Below, piece after piece: positions 33,706 through 45,426 of a stretch of DNA of 64,000 bases (within the stretch, counting starts at the first letter, position 1; the number at the start of each line of letters is the position of its first letter). A program made the position numbers and the translations under genes. This stretch comes from Cotesia glomerata (lineage: Eukaryota; Arthropoda; Insecta; Hymenoptera; Braconidae), in assembly GCF_020080835.1 (NCBI RefSeq), contig NC_058162.1, positions 13,228,612-13,292,611 of the forward strand. The letters run 5' to 3'. A model generated the notes under the pieces. That model was not told the DNA's origin, searched no databases, and saw only the letters and a program-made list of their open reading frames with translations.

Positions 33706-34205
33706 AAAAAAAAAAAAATTAGGAAAACGGTTGACCCTGAAGGCCATCCCTGCAACTTCTCGCCAATTCTATACCTAAGCGCTTGAAATTGCACTTATGA
33801 CGTTTTAGAGCTCTTCGAGCTCATAAATAGAATTTGTGTATTATTTTGAGCTCTCTGAGCTCAAAAAATAGCTTTTGTATGCTTTTGAGCTCTTCGAGCT
33901 CAAAAGTTTGATAGAAGTTTGAAAACACACTATTTTTTGAATTTTCAAATCCCAATAACTTTTGAATGAATGAACTGATTTTTACGCGGTTGGTGGCATT
34001 CGACGCAATTTTTTAAGCTTCATGGAAAATCTTTATATTTATATTGATAGAGTAGAAAACTTCGGAGTGATTCCGAAAAAACACTTTTTTCGGTTTTTTT
34101 TCGTCAACGATAACTCACGAACGAATTAACCGATTTTGAGATGATTAGTTTTTAAAATTGATCAGTAGAGCCGTTTAAAAAAATTAAAAAAAAAACCACT
34201 TTTGA
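33706..34205 (-). repeat. GCGGGAAGTT repeat, inverted end and middle part
   Basis: Inverted copy running from CTAATTTTT-complement and GGTTGACCCTGAAGGCC through the GAGCTC-rich part (GAGCTCTTCGAGCTC) to a GGTGGCATTCGACGC block. It is joined directly to a forward A half at 34216. Confidence 0.75.
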
Positions 34206-34215
34206 AAAAATTTTT

Positions 34216-34364
34216 AACTTCCGGCTAAGAAAATCGAAGATTTTCAAAAATCGGGAAGTTATTGTTTTCACCTCGTTTTGCAAAAATCGAGTTTTCATTA
34301 GATCTCCACGTTTGAAGGTCACAGGAAGCTTCCCTGACTATTCCCGCGAGGTTGTCACGGTGTC

Positions 34365-34427
<63 letters not shown>

Positions 34428-34429
34428 GT
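34216..34429 (+). repeat. GCGGGAAGTT repeat A half and (TG)n, left flank of R1 copy 2
   Basis: AACTTCCGGCTAAGAAAATC through AGGAAGCTTCCCTGACT to TGTCTGTATATG, then (TG)n 34371-34429. The rest of the unit resumes at 40187 after the retrotransposon. Confidence 0.8.
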
Positions 34430-34683
34430 TTTTTTTTTTTTTATTTTAGGGGAGGGAATCCTTCTTACGGATTCCAGGCATAGCTGTTCGGCCTGGATAT
34501 GTGGCGACTCGACGCAGCGTCATACTAAAACTCGACGCTAACGCCCCTACCCACTAAACCCTAAACCCCTTTTCTTCTTTCCTCTAATCCCTCATGGAAA
34601 CCGCCGTCAGGCATTACTTCGTAAGGGGAGGATCTAGCTACTGCTATTCCTTCTGGTGGCTAAGGTGTTATTTTTCCTTCCTT

Positions 34684-37662
34684 CTAGTTTCTGTAATTTG
34701 CCCTTTTTCTTTCAATGGAACGCAGCTCTGTAAGCACTTCGGTGGTAAACGTGCTTGTGGCGTTCCAGGCAGCTTCGGATGACAGCATTTCTTCTACTAT
34801 TGACTCTGGTGTGATTTTCTTGTTCAGGATCTTCTCTAACTCATCACGCTGTGGGTTAAAACGAGGGCACTCAAAGAAAACGTGCTCCGCATTTTCAGCA
34901 ACTCTTGGGCAAGACGGACACTCTGGGCAATCATCGTGCTTAAAGCGATAAAGGTACTCCCGGAAACAGCCGTGTCCTGACAACATCTGGGTCAGATAGT
35001 AGTTGGCCTCGCCGTGATTCCGGTTAAGCCAAACGTCAATCCTTGGTATGAGACGGTGTGTCCATCTCCCTGTTGTCGCGGCGTCCCACTGCGATTGCCA
35101 TCACGCGATGCTGTTCTGCCGTTCTTTAGCTCTGAGTTCCTCGGCACTTTGTGCGGTTTTCCTCTTTCGTTGGTAAAGGTTACGTCTTTCCTCATCTAGG
35201 ACTCTGAGCGGCAAAGTTCCGGAAATGACACACACTGCTTCCTCTGATATTGTTCGAAAGGCGCTGGCTACTCTTAGCGCGCTCAGTCGGTAAACTGGAC
35301 ATGCTTTCCTCCATGATTCTTGGATCTCAAGTGCGTCGGCTCAAATGGATATACCATATGTGAGGACCGATGTAACAACTGATGATAGCAATGACCTCCT
35401 TGTCTGCTTCGGGCCACCGATGTTGGGCATCAATCGTACTAGGTTGGCTACTACTGCTGATGCTTTGGTGGTCACGTGTTCAACTTGTTGTTTAAAGTTA
35501 AGTCGGGCATCGAGCATCACTCCCAGATATCGAATGAATGGTTGGGTTGTGATTTCTTGGTCTCCGACGTTTAGATTGATCGTTTCCACCACTTTTCTGC
35601 TAGTGATAAGTACAGCCTCGGTCTTCTGTTTAGCCAGTTGTAAATTTACTGTGTCCATCCACTGGTTAATTCGCTCAAAGGTGATAGCGAACATATGTTT
35701 TATCTCATCAAGATGCTTGGCGACTATTACTACGGCTACGTCGTCCGCGTACGCTACCAGTTTGACGTTTCTTGGTAGTTTCAGTCTCAGCAATCCGTTG
35801 TACATGACATTCCAGAGAAGTGGACCGAGAACAGAACCCTGCGGTACACCTCCAGTAACATCATACTCCTTTGGACCATTCTTCGTGTCATATCTCAGGA
35901 CTCTATCTGTGAAGTAGCTAGCGACTATCTTTCGTAGGTATCCTGATACGTTCATCTCTTGAAGGGCTTGCATGATGCAATCCCAGTTGACGGAGTTAAA
36001 GGCATTTTTTATGTCTAAAGTTGCAACCAGGCAATATTTCTTCGTTCCCCCCTTCCATCTGGTACCGGCGATTGCGTCTTTGGCTATACCGACAACCAGG
36101 TTGATCGCGTCCAGGGTTGATCGTCCTTTCCGAAATCCGTACTGATTGTCTGCCAAGAGTGGATCGACAACTGCTTCTATCCTTTGGTGGATTATACGTT
36201 CTAGTATCTTACCGGCTGTATCCAGCATGCAGAGTGGACGATAAGATGACGGTTCTTCCGGTGGCTTTTTCCCTTTAGGAAGTAGTACCAGCCGTTGTTG
36301 TTTCCACTTCCGAGGAAAAATCCCTTCCTCCAAGCAGATGTTGTAGACGTCGAGGAATAACGCTGGCGCTGCTTTAATAGATGTTTTCAAGGCAATATTA
36401 GGGATTCCGTCCAATCCCGGTGCTTTATTATTCCCGACGCGGTTACAAGCTTCCATCAGTTCTTCTTTCGTGACAGGTGGAATATCATTCAGTTCGTCCT
36501 GTGTCAACAGATAGTTGAAAACACGCTGTCCTGGAAACAGCGCAGTCACGATCTTCTGTAAGAGTTGAGGACACGTAGGAGACGGCATTGGCTGATATTT
36601 CAGGTGTGCCATGACTACCTTGTAAGGTCTACCCCACAAGTCTTTGTCCACCTCGTTGATTAGCTCTTTCCAGCAGTTCTTCTTGCTATCCTTGATGGCT
36701 TTGTTTAAATGTCGACGAGCTTTCTTGTATTCTGCGACTAGTTCCGCTGAGTCAGGCCGCCGATAACCACGCTGAGATATTCTTCTTTTCTTGAGACACT
36801 CTTTCCGTAGGAAGCTGATGTGTTCGTTCCACCAGTGCACCGAAGGTCTTTGGTTCATGCCCCGTTTACGGGGCATGCAGGTGTTGCAAGCCTGGGTCAC
36901 TCTCTTCATCAAGTCCTTGGTCATTTCTTCTGCAGATCCAGTAGTAAGCGGTTCACTATTTAGGGCAGCTACTAGAGCACCTGGGTCAAAGGATTTCACC
37001 TTCCACCCAACGATGTCAAGTTTCTTAGCCGGTCTTCTAGGATTCTGGTCCTTTGATACTTCCCAGAGAATCGCATTGTGATCGCTGGCCGTGTAGATCT
37101 CCATCACCTTCCAGTCGTAGTTTCCTCTGATGAGGCTGCTGCTGACAAAAGTAAGATCCACAATAGAACTTGCGTCTCCTTTAGTGTACGTCGGCGCATC
37201 GCCGCTGTTTAACAATACTACATCTAACGTAGAAAAAGCTTCCAGTAGTTCTTTACCTCGAGCGTTGGTGTGTTTGCTGCCCCATTCCACTGCCCAGGCG
37301 TTGAAGTCTCCAGCTATTGCCACTTGTTAGTACTGCTTCGCGTCCTCCGTCAGTCGATCCAGAAAGTCCATGAATTCAACAATAGTGAGGCTAGGTGGTG
37401 TGTAGCAGCTGTAAAAGCGGATGCCATCTACCGATGCTGCTACAAAGCCGGCGCTGCCATTGTTAACGACACTCTGGAAGGGGAGCTTGCGACAGGACCA
37501 TATGACAGCTTTTTTGGTGCAGTCAGTTTCCCATGGTTGGCCGCCGAGGTGTTTATACGGTTCCGATATAAGCACAAGGTCAAGCTTCTGTTCACGTACT
37601 GTCTGCATGAGAAAATCATGTGCCGCTTCACAGTGATTAATGTTTAGCTGCAGTATTCTCAT
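34684..37662 (-). pseudogene. ORF2 of R1-clade copy 2: endonuclease/reverse transcriptase, three nonsense codons
   Basis: ATG at 37662 (MRILQLNINHCEAAHD). Endonuclease motifs LISEPYKHLGG, AGDFNAWAVEWGSKH and SDHNAILWE; RT motifs KAPGLDGIPN, SYRPLCMLDTAGK, YGFRKGRSTLDA, ATLDIKNAFNSVNW, GVPQGSVLGPLLWN and YADDVAVV; C-terminal finger CPSCP...HVFFEC. The frame is continuous over the whole length apart from in-frame stops near 37326 (just before AGDFN), 35341 and about 35103. No frameshifts were seen. Two of the three stops can be explained by single transitions (TGG or CGA to TGA), consistent with young decay or deamination. Confidence 0.9.
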
Positions 37663-39758
37663 TTTCGTTTATCAGTTATCTTCTTGAGTGCCTCTTGGTA
37701 TACTGGGCATCTGCTTATGCCGGCATGATGGGCGTTATTCTCTGTACCGGATCTTCCACAAAACTCTTGTGAACAGAACAAGAAGCCAGGCTGGGAAAAG
37801 GTGCAGTCCAGAAAGGACAAGAAGAAGGAGCGCAAGAAACTGCCCCCAGAAAAACCTCTGGTGCCTCCACCGAAGCCGAACCAGAAGCCAAGAAGAACAG
37901 CAACGAGACCGGAGGCACTTATTATCCGTCCAGCGAACAAAGATAAACTGAAAATTATGAACTGTTCCGTAGTGCGTGCTATAATTATTATTTGCAAAAG
38001 TATTAATTTATGATATTGAGCTTTGATTGTCATTATTGTATGCTGCTGTGCCTTGAGTGATATTGAATGATATTAGTTTTGCTTAACTGTGCTACTACCA
38101 GGTTTTCTGGCAACTTGTCTGATATCTACCACGATTATAATTTATAATTTATAATTCACGTTATTATTTCATTATAATATGTTTATATTTTATTATTTTC
38201 AATTTATGTAATTACATGCTCTGTATTTTACACTGATTATAATGTATAATTATGATGGTCCTGAGGGAGCTAAGGCTCTAGGGTCAATAAAGTTTATTAT
38301 CTATCTATCTATCTATCTACCGGATTGATCCGCACACAGTGCGCATTTAGCAGGCTTATTACATTCGGCGATTTTGTGTCCCTCTTCTCCACATTTAATG
38401 CAAAGTTTGGAGCGGTCGACTTTACATGTGCACTGAACCGCACGGTGTCCAAAATGCCAGCATTTATAACATCGGACTGGTCTTAGTACTGTTCTAATAC
38501 GACAGTTGGTCCAGCCGATCCGAATCTTACCGTGTTCTCCTACCACTTTCTGCGCTACCGTTGCTGCCAGAGTCACCGACGCAATTTGTGTTCTGCTACG
38601 TAAGACCTTACGAATTTTAATGGCCTCTACTGTTATACCACAATCGTTTCCAGCTGCCTCTTGTAAAGCTGTTAGAATGTCATCTTTAGTTGTAGTATCG
38701 TCAATATCGCGAATTTCCAGGTCTTCTTCAGGTCCTGTACTAATGACATTTGCGTCCTCCTTAAGTATTCCCGCGATAGTCTTCTGCAGGTCTTTACCTC
38801 TATCACTACTGCCTTTCGACAGCGTGATGAGAATGTTCCCTGTCGCGGTCCTGCGTATCTTCTCGACTGTGTTGCGGACCTGATCTGGGCGAACGTCCAC
38901 CTTGATCCGTGTAAGTATTTCAGAATACTTATCTTTGTTCGCTGGACGGATAATAAGTGCCTCCGGTCTCGTTGCTGTTCTTCTTGGCTTCTGGTTCGGC
39001 TTCGGTGGAGGCACCAGAGGTTTTTCTGGGGGCAGTTTCTTGCGCTCCTTTTTCTTGTCCTTTCTGGACTGCACCTTTTCCCAGCCTGGCTTCTTGTTCT
39101 GTTCACAAGAGTTTTGTGGAAGATCCTTAACCACTTCCTGCTTCTTGATGGGATGACCAGGTCCAACGTCTTTCAGCTTCTTGGGAGTATGAAAAGCTCC
39201 GCCTTCGGGAGAACGAATTTTTCTTTTCAACTTCCTCAGGATGCGGCCGTCTTGGTCAAAGGATTCAGTCTCTGCCGTTGTGATAGTTTCACTTTCTTCT
39301 TCAGCGACTGATTCTCCGTCACCTTCGGCTCCAGTGTCCATCGCTTCTTCAACAACCACTTGACTGTTTCTCTCCGATGTAGCACAAGGGGTGCGGTGTA
39401 ATGATGAGCGCCATTCTTCGTCCAGTTTCTTGAATCTTCCAAGAGCATTGACTACACCGGTTGTCTTGGTCTTTATCTCCTCGTGGATATTGACCTTAGT
39501 TTGGACAAACTCTTGCAGCTCAATGGTCAGCTTCTCAAGGCGCTCCAACGCTTGCGTTCTCTTCATGTCAGCGCTTGCTTCAATCGCTGCTTGTTGAGCA
39601 TGAAGCCCGTTTCTATTCATGTTTGTTTCCTGTAACGTACTCATACTTTTTTGATTTACCAGCGCATCGTACGGAGTGGAGCGGGTTGCCATAACTAGGA
39701 ACGGGTGTACCCTCGGAGATAGTACTCCTACCCCAGTTCCCTGAGGCCTAGCCGACAC
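37659..39758 (-). pseudogene. ORF1 (gag-like) of R1-clade copy 2, split by a chimeric insertion
   Basis: From 39758 (first sure Met inside: MATRSTPYDALV) a ~480-codon frame. An N-terminal coiled-coil-like segment (LERLEKLTIELQEFVQTKV) comes first, then an acidic/Thr region and a Lys/Pro-rich basic region (RKDKKKERKKLPPEKP). A structured domain (IRRTATGNILITLSKG, DIDDTTTKDDIL) follows, then zinc knuckles CYKCWHFGHRAVQC, CIKCGEEGHKIAEC and CALC. The frame is interrupted at 38318-38325 by the insert and resumes at 37752 (ENNAHHAGISRC), ending in a TGA that overlaps the ORF2 ATG (ATGA, 37662-37659). Without the insert the frame would be open. Likely role: RNA-binding gag-like protein. Confidence 0.85.
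37753..38317 (+). mobile_element. Chimeric retrocopy: R1 ORF1 fragment fused to a CR1-like 3' end
   Basis: A 565-base insert bounded by the eight-base duplication TACCGGAT (37745-37752 and 38318-38325). Its first ~195 bases are a plus-sense copy of the surrounding element's own ORF1 (matching 38926-39124 inverted; same RKDKKKERKKLPPEKP stretch). The rest is the 3' end of a CR1-like element (GATGGTCCTGAGGGAGC, AATAAAG and a CTAT-repeat tail). A template switch during target-primed reverse transcription would produce this. A GGAT microhomology is present at the 5' junction. Confidence 0.8.
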
Positions 39759-40184
39759 TTAGCCAGTCCCGGAATACACGGACGGACTAGACTCGCTCGG
39801 AGCGGTGAAGATTCCGATCTCTAACACTCACTGCGTACTTCCTGATCAAGGCCCGAAGTGGCTGGCTCCTGATCCACTGCTGCAACTTTCACCTCGGCAG
39901 AGAAAGCTTACATCAGCCGTGGCCTGCATCGTCGGAAACTACGATACAGGTTCCGGACACTCCCAGTGAGTTACAGCAGGAACCAATCGTCTTGCTAGGT
40001 CAGTTAGTGTGACCAACCCATTAAAGGGGAGTTTTGTCCACGGGAGCTTATTTTGTTTGGTTATTTTGCTTGGCTCCTACCCGCTGTACCTCATCAACTA
40101 AGAGATTAAGTGTCATCCAAGGACAGCGAGCGTTCTCCCATCCGCTCGGGGAGACGCGCCCGGTAGCAGTATCTCTTCTGCCCC

Positions 40185-40186
<2 letters not shown>

Positions 40187-40237
<51 letters not shown>

Positions 40238-40858
40238 TATGTGAACCGCTTATAACTTTTGAACGGCTTGACCGATTTCATCGCGGTTGTTGCCATTCGA
40301 AAGGGCTTGACCAAACTAAGATTTTAAAAACTATTTGGACCGATTCAGATCAATAGATTTTCAGAAATCTTAACCGGCTTAAAGGTTCAATTCTAAAAAC
40401 TAATCAGCTCTTAACCTCAAAAAACCACGTCGATCGCCATCAGTCCGGTCAAAATCGGTTGATTTGTTCGAGAGATATCGTGAACGAAAGAAAACCAAAA
40501 AAAGTGTTTTTTCGGAATAACTCCAAAATTCCTGGCGCGATCAATTCAAAATTTAAGATTCTTTGTAAGGCTTAAAAAACTGCGTCGAATGCTTCTAACC
40601 GCGTAAAAATCGGTTTATTTATTCAAAAGTTATTGCGGTTTAAAAATTCAAAAAATAGTGTCTTACCAAATCTCTTTCAGCCTTTTGAGCTCGAAGAGCT
40701 TTAAAGCATAGGAAAGCAATCTCTTTGAGCTCAAAGAGCTCAAAATAACCCATAAAGAGCTCAAAAACGTCATTGGTGCAATTTTAAGCGCCTAAGTATG
40801 GAATTAGCGGGAAGTTGCAGGGATGGCCTTCAGGGTCAACCGTTTTCCTAATTTTTTT
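40187..40858 (+). repeat. (TG)n, middle and end of a GCGGGAAGTT repeat, right flank of R1 copy 2
   Basis: (TG)n 40187-40232, then GTGAACCGCTTATAACTTTT, GAACGGCTTGACCG, the GAGCTC-rich part, and the end TAGCGGGAAGTTGCAGGG followed by GGTCAACCGTTTTCC. It completes the unit that starts at 34216. Confidence 0.8.
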
Positions 40859-41007
40859 TGTAGTTTTTTTGCGATTTCTCAAAATCTACCGGTCCGAATC
40901 CTTCCAAAGTATATACAAAATCTAAGTTTCGCTAAGCCCTTTTGAATGACACTAACTTCGATCAAATCGGTCAGGCCGTTCAAAAGTTATAAGAGGTTCA
41001 CATACAT

Positions 41008-41061
<54 letters not shown>
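40859..41061 (-). repeat. GCGGGAAGTT repeat, inverted middle part and (CA)n, left flank of R1 copy 3
   Basis: Inverted middle part (GGCCGTTCAAAAGTTATAAG, then AGGTTCACATACATC) leading into (CA)n at 41009-41061. The matching inverted A half resumes at 44278, after the retrotransposon. It joins the previous unit tail to tail. Confidence 0.75.
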
Positions 41062-41063
<2 letters not shown>

Positions 41064-43953
41064 GCGAGCAATATCTAAACATCGAAGGTAAAACATGGTT
41101 CGCAGACGAAACGGGCACGGCAGCAATTTGGATTGTGAACACAAAGAACGTTACCGTCAACAACAGCGGAGGTGGAGCAGGGTTTGTCTGGATTCAAACC
41201 CCCACAACCTACTTCATGAGCGTCTATTTCTCACCTAACGAAGGGATTAGTGTGTTCCGACAGAAACTCGCAAATATAGAAGATGCGGTCACTAAGTTCG
41301 ACGGCGAAGTTATCGTAGCCGGAGACTTCAACGCTAAATCGGCTGAGTGGGGCGCTGCTTTCTCCGACACCAGAGGAAACGAGGTCGCTGACGTCGTGGC
41401 TAGACTCGACCTCATAGTGCTGAACACCGGGAGCACCACGACCTTTAGAAGACCAGGGTACCAAGAATCCATCCTCGACATCTCATTGGCGACTCCAAGG
41501 ACTGCCAACATGATTGAAGACTGGACAGTATCCGAAGAATACAGTGGCAGTGATCACCAGTTTGTGACATTCAGCGTTGGATTGGCATTTGCTCCGGTTT
41601 CACAACGCGACGTTTCTAAGCGGTAGTGGAATGCCAAAAGGCTTGATCCAGAGGCATTGCAAGCTTCACTCGCACGAAGCTGGTCTATCCTCCAGAACAA
41701 CCCAACACCGGATACCTGCAGCGAGACGGAAAAGGCAGTGCTAAACACGATGAAAGAAATTACTGCCGCATGTGACGCCTCTATGCCGCGGCTGAAAAAC
41801 CAGAGCTTCCACAGGCCGGCGTACTGGTGGTCAGCGGACATAGCAGAACTTCGCAAAATATGCCATCAGCTACGTCGCCGAGCAACGAGAGCTACGAAAC
41901 GCTCCCCAAGCCAGGACTTGTATTCAAAAGAGTACAAGCAGGCCAAAAAGACGCTAAACCGAGCCATTAAAGCAAGTAAAGCGAAACTGTGGAAAGAGAT
42001 CTGCAACGATCTCGACAATGACCTCTGGGGTAAAGCCTACCAAATTGTCGCCAAACGACTTGGAAAGTCTTCACCAGAGGCGCCGAAATCTCCTGCCTTG
42101 ATGGAGAGCATTGTAACGGAGCTTTTCCCCAAACACCCACCGCGGGAGAAGAAACACTACACTAAGAACAGCAAAGTAACACCCTTCACAACTAAGGAAT
42201 TACAAGACGCGGCCAAGTCACTCAAAACAGGAAAAGCACCTGGACCTGATGGCATCCCGGCATCGGTGATCAAAACTGTAGCCCTGGAATACCCAGACAT
42301 ACTCCTGAACACCTACAACGCATGCTTGGCAACTGGCACGTTTCCCGTGGTCTGGAAACGGCAGAGATTGGTTCTCTTAGACAAAGGTAAGGGAACCCCC
42401 ATAACACCTTCGTCGTTTAGACCACTCTGTATGCTGGACATTGCTGGAAAACTGCTCGAGAAGCTCATACAAGGGAGACTTCGCAACGACATAGACTGTG
42501 CTGGAGGTTTTGCCGCAAACCAACACGGCTTCCGGAAAGGACGTTCAACAGTCGGCGCGATCCAGAAAGTCGTAGCGACAGCGAGAGAAGCATGGACTGG
42601 TAGCCTCAAAGCCCGCAAGGTGTGTCTTGTCCTCACGCTAGACATTAGAAATGCCTTTAACAGCGCAAATTGGAGAGATATTTTGGATGCCCTGGAGCAC
42701 AGATTTGACGTGGAGCCGGAGAATCTGGCACTTGTCGACAATTACCTTGACGAGAGAAAGCTGATAGCAGAAACCACGGAAGGTCCACAAGAATACGCCA
42801 TAACGGCTGGGTGCCGCAAGGCTCAATAATGGGGCCCGATCTATGGAACGCGGACTACGACGAGCTTCTGGAAATCCCGTTGCCAAAGCAAGTGGAGCTA
42901 ACGGGCTTTGCAGACGACGTCGCGGCCACGATAATAGTAGACAGCGTAGAGGAGGCCGAACTACTCGTTTGGGAAACCATTGATGCTGTCGAGACTTGGC
43001 TCGATAAACACCACCTGAAACTCGCAAAACACAAAACCAAGATGGTCGTTCTGACTCGCCAAAAATGGTTCCCAAAACCATTTGCTGTGGACATCGGAGG
43101 AATAACGCTAACGTCAACAAGGGCCCTGCGCTATCTGGGGGTAATGATAGACGAGAAACTATCTTTCCGCGAACACCTCGATAGTGCATGCCAGAAAGCC
43201 AGAAAGACGGTGTCTAGCCTAGCAAGAATTATGACGAATACTATGGGACCAAGAACCAAAAAAAGGAGAGTCCTTCTGGAAGCAGTCCATTCAGTACTGC
43301 TTTATGGAGCGGAAATATGGGCAGATATATTAAAGCAGAAAACCTATCGGCGGAAAATGGCAGCAGTGCAGCGGCGATGCGCTCTCAGAGTTGCCTGCCC
43401 CTACCGCACGGTTTCCGAAGCGGCTGTATTGATCATTGCGGGAGCTGCGCCCATCGACCTATTAGCAATCGAGAGAGCAAGACTCTACGACGCTAAAATC
43501 GGTGGCGAAAACATGAAGGAGGCAAAAACGAGGATAGAAACGGAAACGCAGCAAAAGTGGCAGGACCGATGGACGTCGGGAGAGACAGGCAGATGGACAG
43601 CGCGACTGATCCCAAACATCAACGTCTGGCTTTCTCGGAAGCACGGGGACACGGACTTCTTTCTGACCCAGCTACTGACGGGACATGGGCAGTTCAATGC
43701 CTATCTATTCAAGATGGGTTTGCACAGCACACCAACGTGCAAATACTGTCCAGACAAAATTGACAACGCCGAGCACACGTTTTTCGAGTGTGATCGATGG
43801 AAGGACGATAGAATCTGCACCGAAGAAACAATGGGCACCGCGCTCTCCCCTGAGAGCTTGGTAACCTGCATGATCAAAAAAGAAGAAAACTGGACAGCTG
43901 TAGTAGCCTACGCGCAGCGTCTCTTGAAAGAAAAAATCGCAGAAAGGGATTAG
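41062..43953 (+). pseudogene. ORF2 of R1-clade copy 3: endonuclease/reverse transcriptase, broken
   Basis: Endonuclease part with VIVAGDFNAKSAEWGAAFSD and YSGSDHQFVTF; RT motifs KAPGPDGIPASVIK, SFRPLCMLDIAGKL, HGFRKGRSTVGAI, LTLDIRNAFNSANW and FADDVAATI; C-terminal finger CKYCPDKIDNAEHTFFEC. An in-frame TAG (about 41624) separates endonuclease and RT. A one-base frameshift near 42811 falls in the (G)VPQGS motif, and reading continues in another frame to 43953. The Phe in FADD is an allowed variant of the catalytic box. Confidence 0.88.
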
Positions 43954-44213
43954 AAACCAGTAATAACAAGAAGTAGGTGTCGTGAGGCACAACATGGACT
44001 GGATTGAAGTAATGCTAACGCGGTCCTGATCCAGTCTTCCCTGTAACATATATAGGGAAACGAGAGAGGAGGATGTTTAGTCGGTATTGTTGCAAAATAA
44101 TATTGTCTTCTGAGTCCGACATACCCAGGCACCAACACCTAGTCCTGGCAACAACACCAAGTCCTGGCATACGTAAACGTATTTTACCTCCTCTATAAAA
44201 AAAAAAAAAAAAA
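41062..44213 (+). mobile_element. R1-clade non-LTR retrotransposon, copy 3, different family, 5'-truncated
   Basis: Plus-strand element flanked by (CA)n on both sides (41009-41061 and 44214-44277). It lacks ORF1 and the first part of the endonuclease and has a ~240-base 3' UTR and a poly-A tail (44197-44213). The protein is clearly diverged from copies 1 and 2 (FADD in place of YADD in the RT), so a second family uses the same kind of target. It lies in the microsatellite of an inverted GCGGGAAGTT repeat. Confidence 0.85.
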
Positions 44214-44281
<68 letters not shown>

Positions 44282-44430
44282 TACAGACACCACCGCGGGA
44301 ATAGTCAGGGAAGCAAGCTTCCTAGGACCTCGAAACGTCGAGATTCGATGAAAACTCGATTTTCGTAAAACGGGGTCAAAACAATAACTTCCCGATTTTT
44401 GAAAATCTTCGATTTTCTTAGCGGGAAGTT
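44214..44430 (-). repeat. (CA)n and inverted A half of a GCGGGAAGTT repeat, right flank of R1 copy 3
   Basis: (CA)n 44214-44277, then ACAGACACCACCGCGGGAAT, GCTTCCTAGGACC and the inverted start TTAGCGGGAAGTT at 44418-44430. Confidence 0.8.
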
Positions 44431-45119
44431 AAAAATTAGGAACAGTTGACCCTGAAGGCCATCCCTGAAACTTCCCGCTAATTCCATACCTGGGCGCTTA
44501 AAATTGTACTTATGATTTTTTTGAGATTTTTGAGCTCAAAATATAATTTATGTGATATTTTGAGCTTGTTGAGCTCAAAAACATAGTATTTCTATGCATA
44601 TGAGCTGATAGAATTTGAGTCTGATAGAAGTTTCATAGAACACTATTTTTGGAATTTTCAAACCGCAATCACTTTAGAATGGATAAACCGATTTTCACGC
44701 GGTGGGGGGTATTCTACACAGTTTTATCAGCCTAATAATGAATTTTCAGGTTTGAATTGATCGAACCAAAAATTTCGGAGGAATTCCAAGAAAACCCTTT
44801 TTCCGGTTTTCTTTCATTTACGATATCTCTCGAACGAATCAACCGATTTCGACCAGCTTGATGGCGATCGACGTGGTTTTTTATTATCTAGAGCTGATTA
44901 GTTTTTGGAATCGATCGGTGGAGTCGTTTAAAAGTTATCCGAAAAAACCACATTAAAAAAAAATTTTTTTTTAGTATTTTTAATATTTCTCAAAATCTAC
45001 TGATCTGACTCGGTCCAAATTGTACTCAAAATCTAAGTTTGGCCGAGCCCTTTCAAATGGAACCAACTGCGATGAAATCGGATGAGCCATTCTAAAGTTA
45101 TAAGCAGTTCACATACTTT

Positions 45120-45202
<83 letters not shown>
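44431..45202 (-). repeat. GCGGGAAGTT repeat, inverted end and middle, then (CA)n
   Basis: AAAAATTAGG joins this unit's end directly to the A half of the previous one, showing a head-to-tail arrangement. Contents: GTTGACCCTGAAGGCC, GAGCTC-rich part, GGCGATCGACGTGG, GAGCCATTCTAAAGTTATAA, and (CA)n 45122-45202. R1 copy 4 follows. Confidence 0.8.
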
Positions 45203-45204
<2 letters not shown>

Positions 45205-45412
45205 CACGAAGTAATGCCTAACGGCGGTTTCCATGAGGGATTAGGGGAAAGAGGAAAAGGGTTTTAGGGTTTAGTGGGTAGGGGCGCTAGCGTCGAGTTT
45301 TAGTATGACACTGCGTCGAGTTGCCACATATCCAGGTCAAACAACTATGCCTAGAATCCGTAAAAAGGATTCCCCCCCCTTTAAAACAAAAAAAAAAAAA
45401 AAAAAAAAAAAA
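45203..45412 (+). mobile_element. R1-clade retrotransposon, copy 4, only the 3' UTR
   Basis: About 185 bases matching the 3' UTR of copies 1 and 2 (AGTAATGCCTAACGGCGGTT, GGGTTTAGTGGGTAGGGGCG, ATGCCTAGAATCCGTAAAAA), then a poly-A tail at 45388-45412. It is flanked by (CA)n on both sides (45122-45202 and 45413-45426). A severely 5'-truncated fourth insertion in the same kind of target. Confidence 0.88.
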
Positions 45413-45426
45413 ACACACACACACAC

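Larger units (their letters stand above)
34430..40186 (-). mobile_element. R1-clade non-LTR retrotransposon, copy 2, near full length
   Basis: Minus-strand element flanked by (TG)n on both sides (34371-34429 and 40187-40232), with a poly-A tail (T run at 34430-34440), 3' UTR, ORF2, ORF1 and a ~430-base 5' region (39759-40186). It is the same family as copy 1, with closely similar 3' UTRs and proteins. It is interrupted by a 565-base chimeric insert in ORF1. Total without the insert is about 5.2 kb, probably full length. The outer flanks again form one GCGGGAAGTT repeat. Confidence 0.88.

Noticed and set aside
36791..37081. Plus-strand frames over R1-clade ORFs (for example 11536-11820, 35345-35917, 36791-37081, 38506-38883)
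   Set aside because: They are shadows of the minus-strand reverse transcriptase and gag-like genes.
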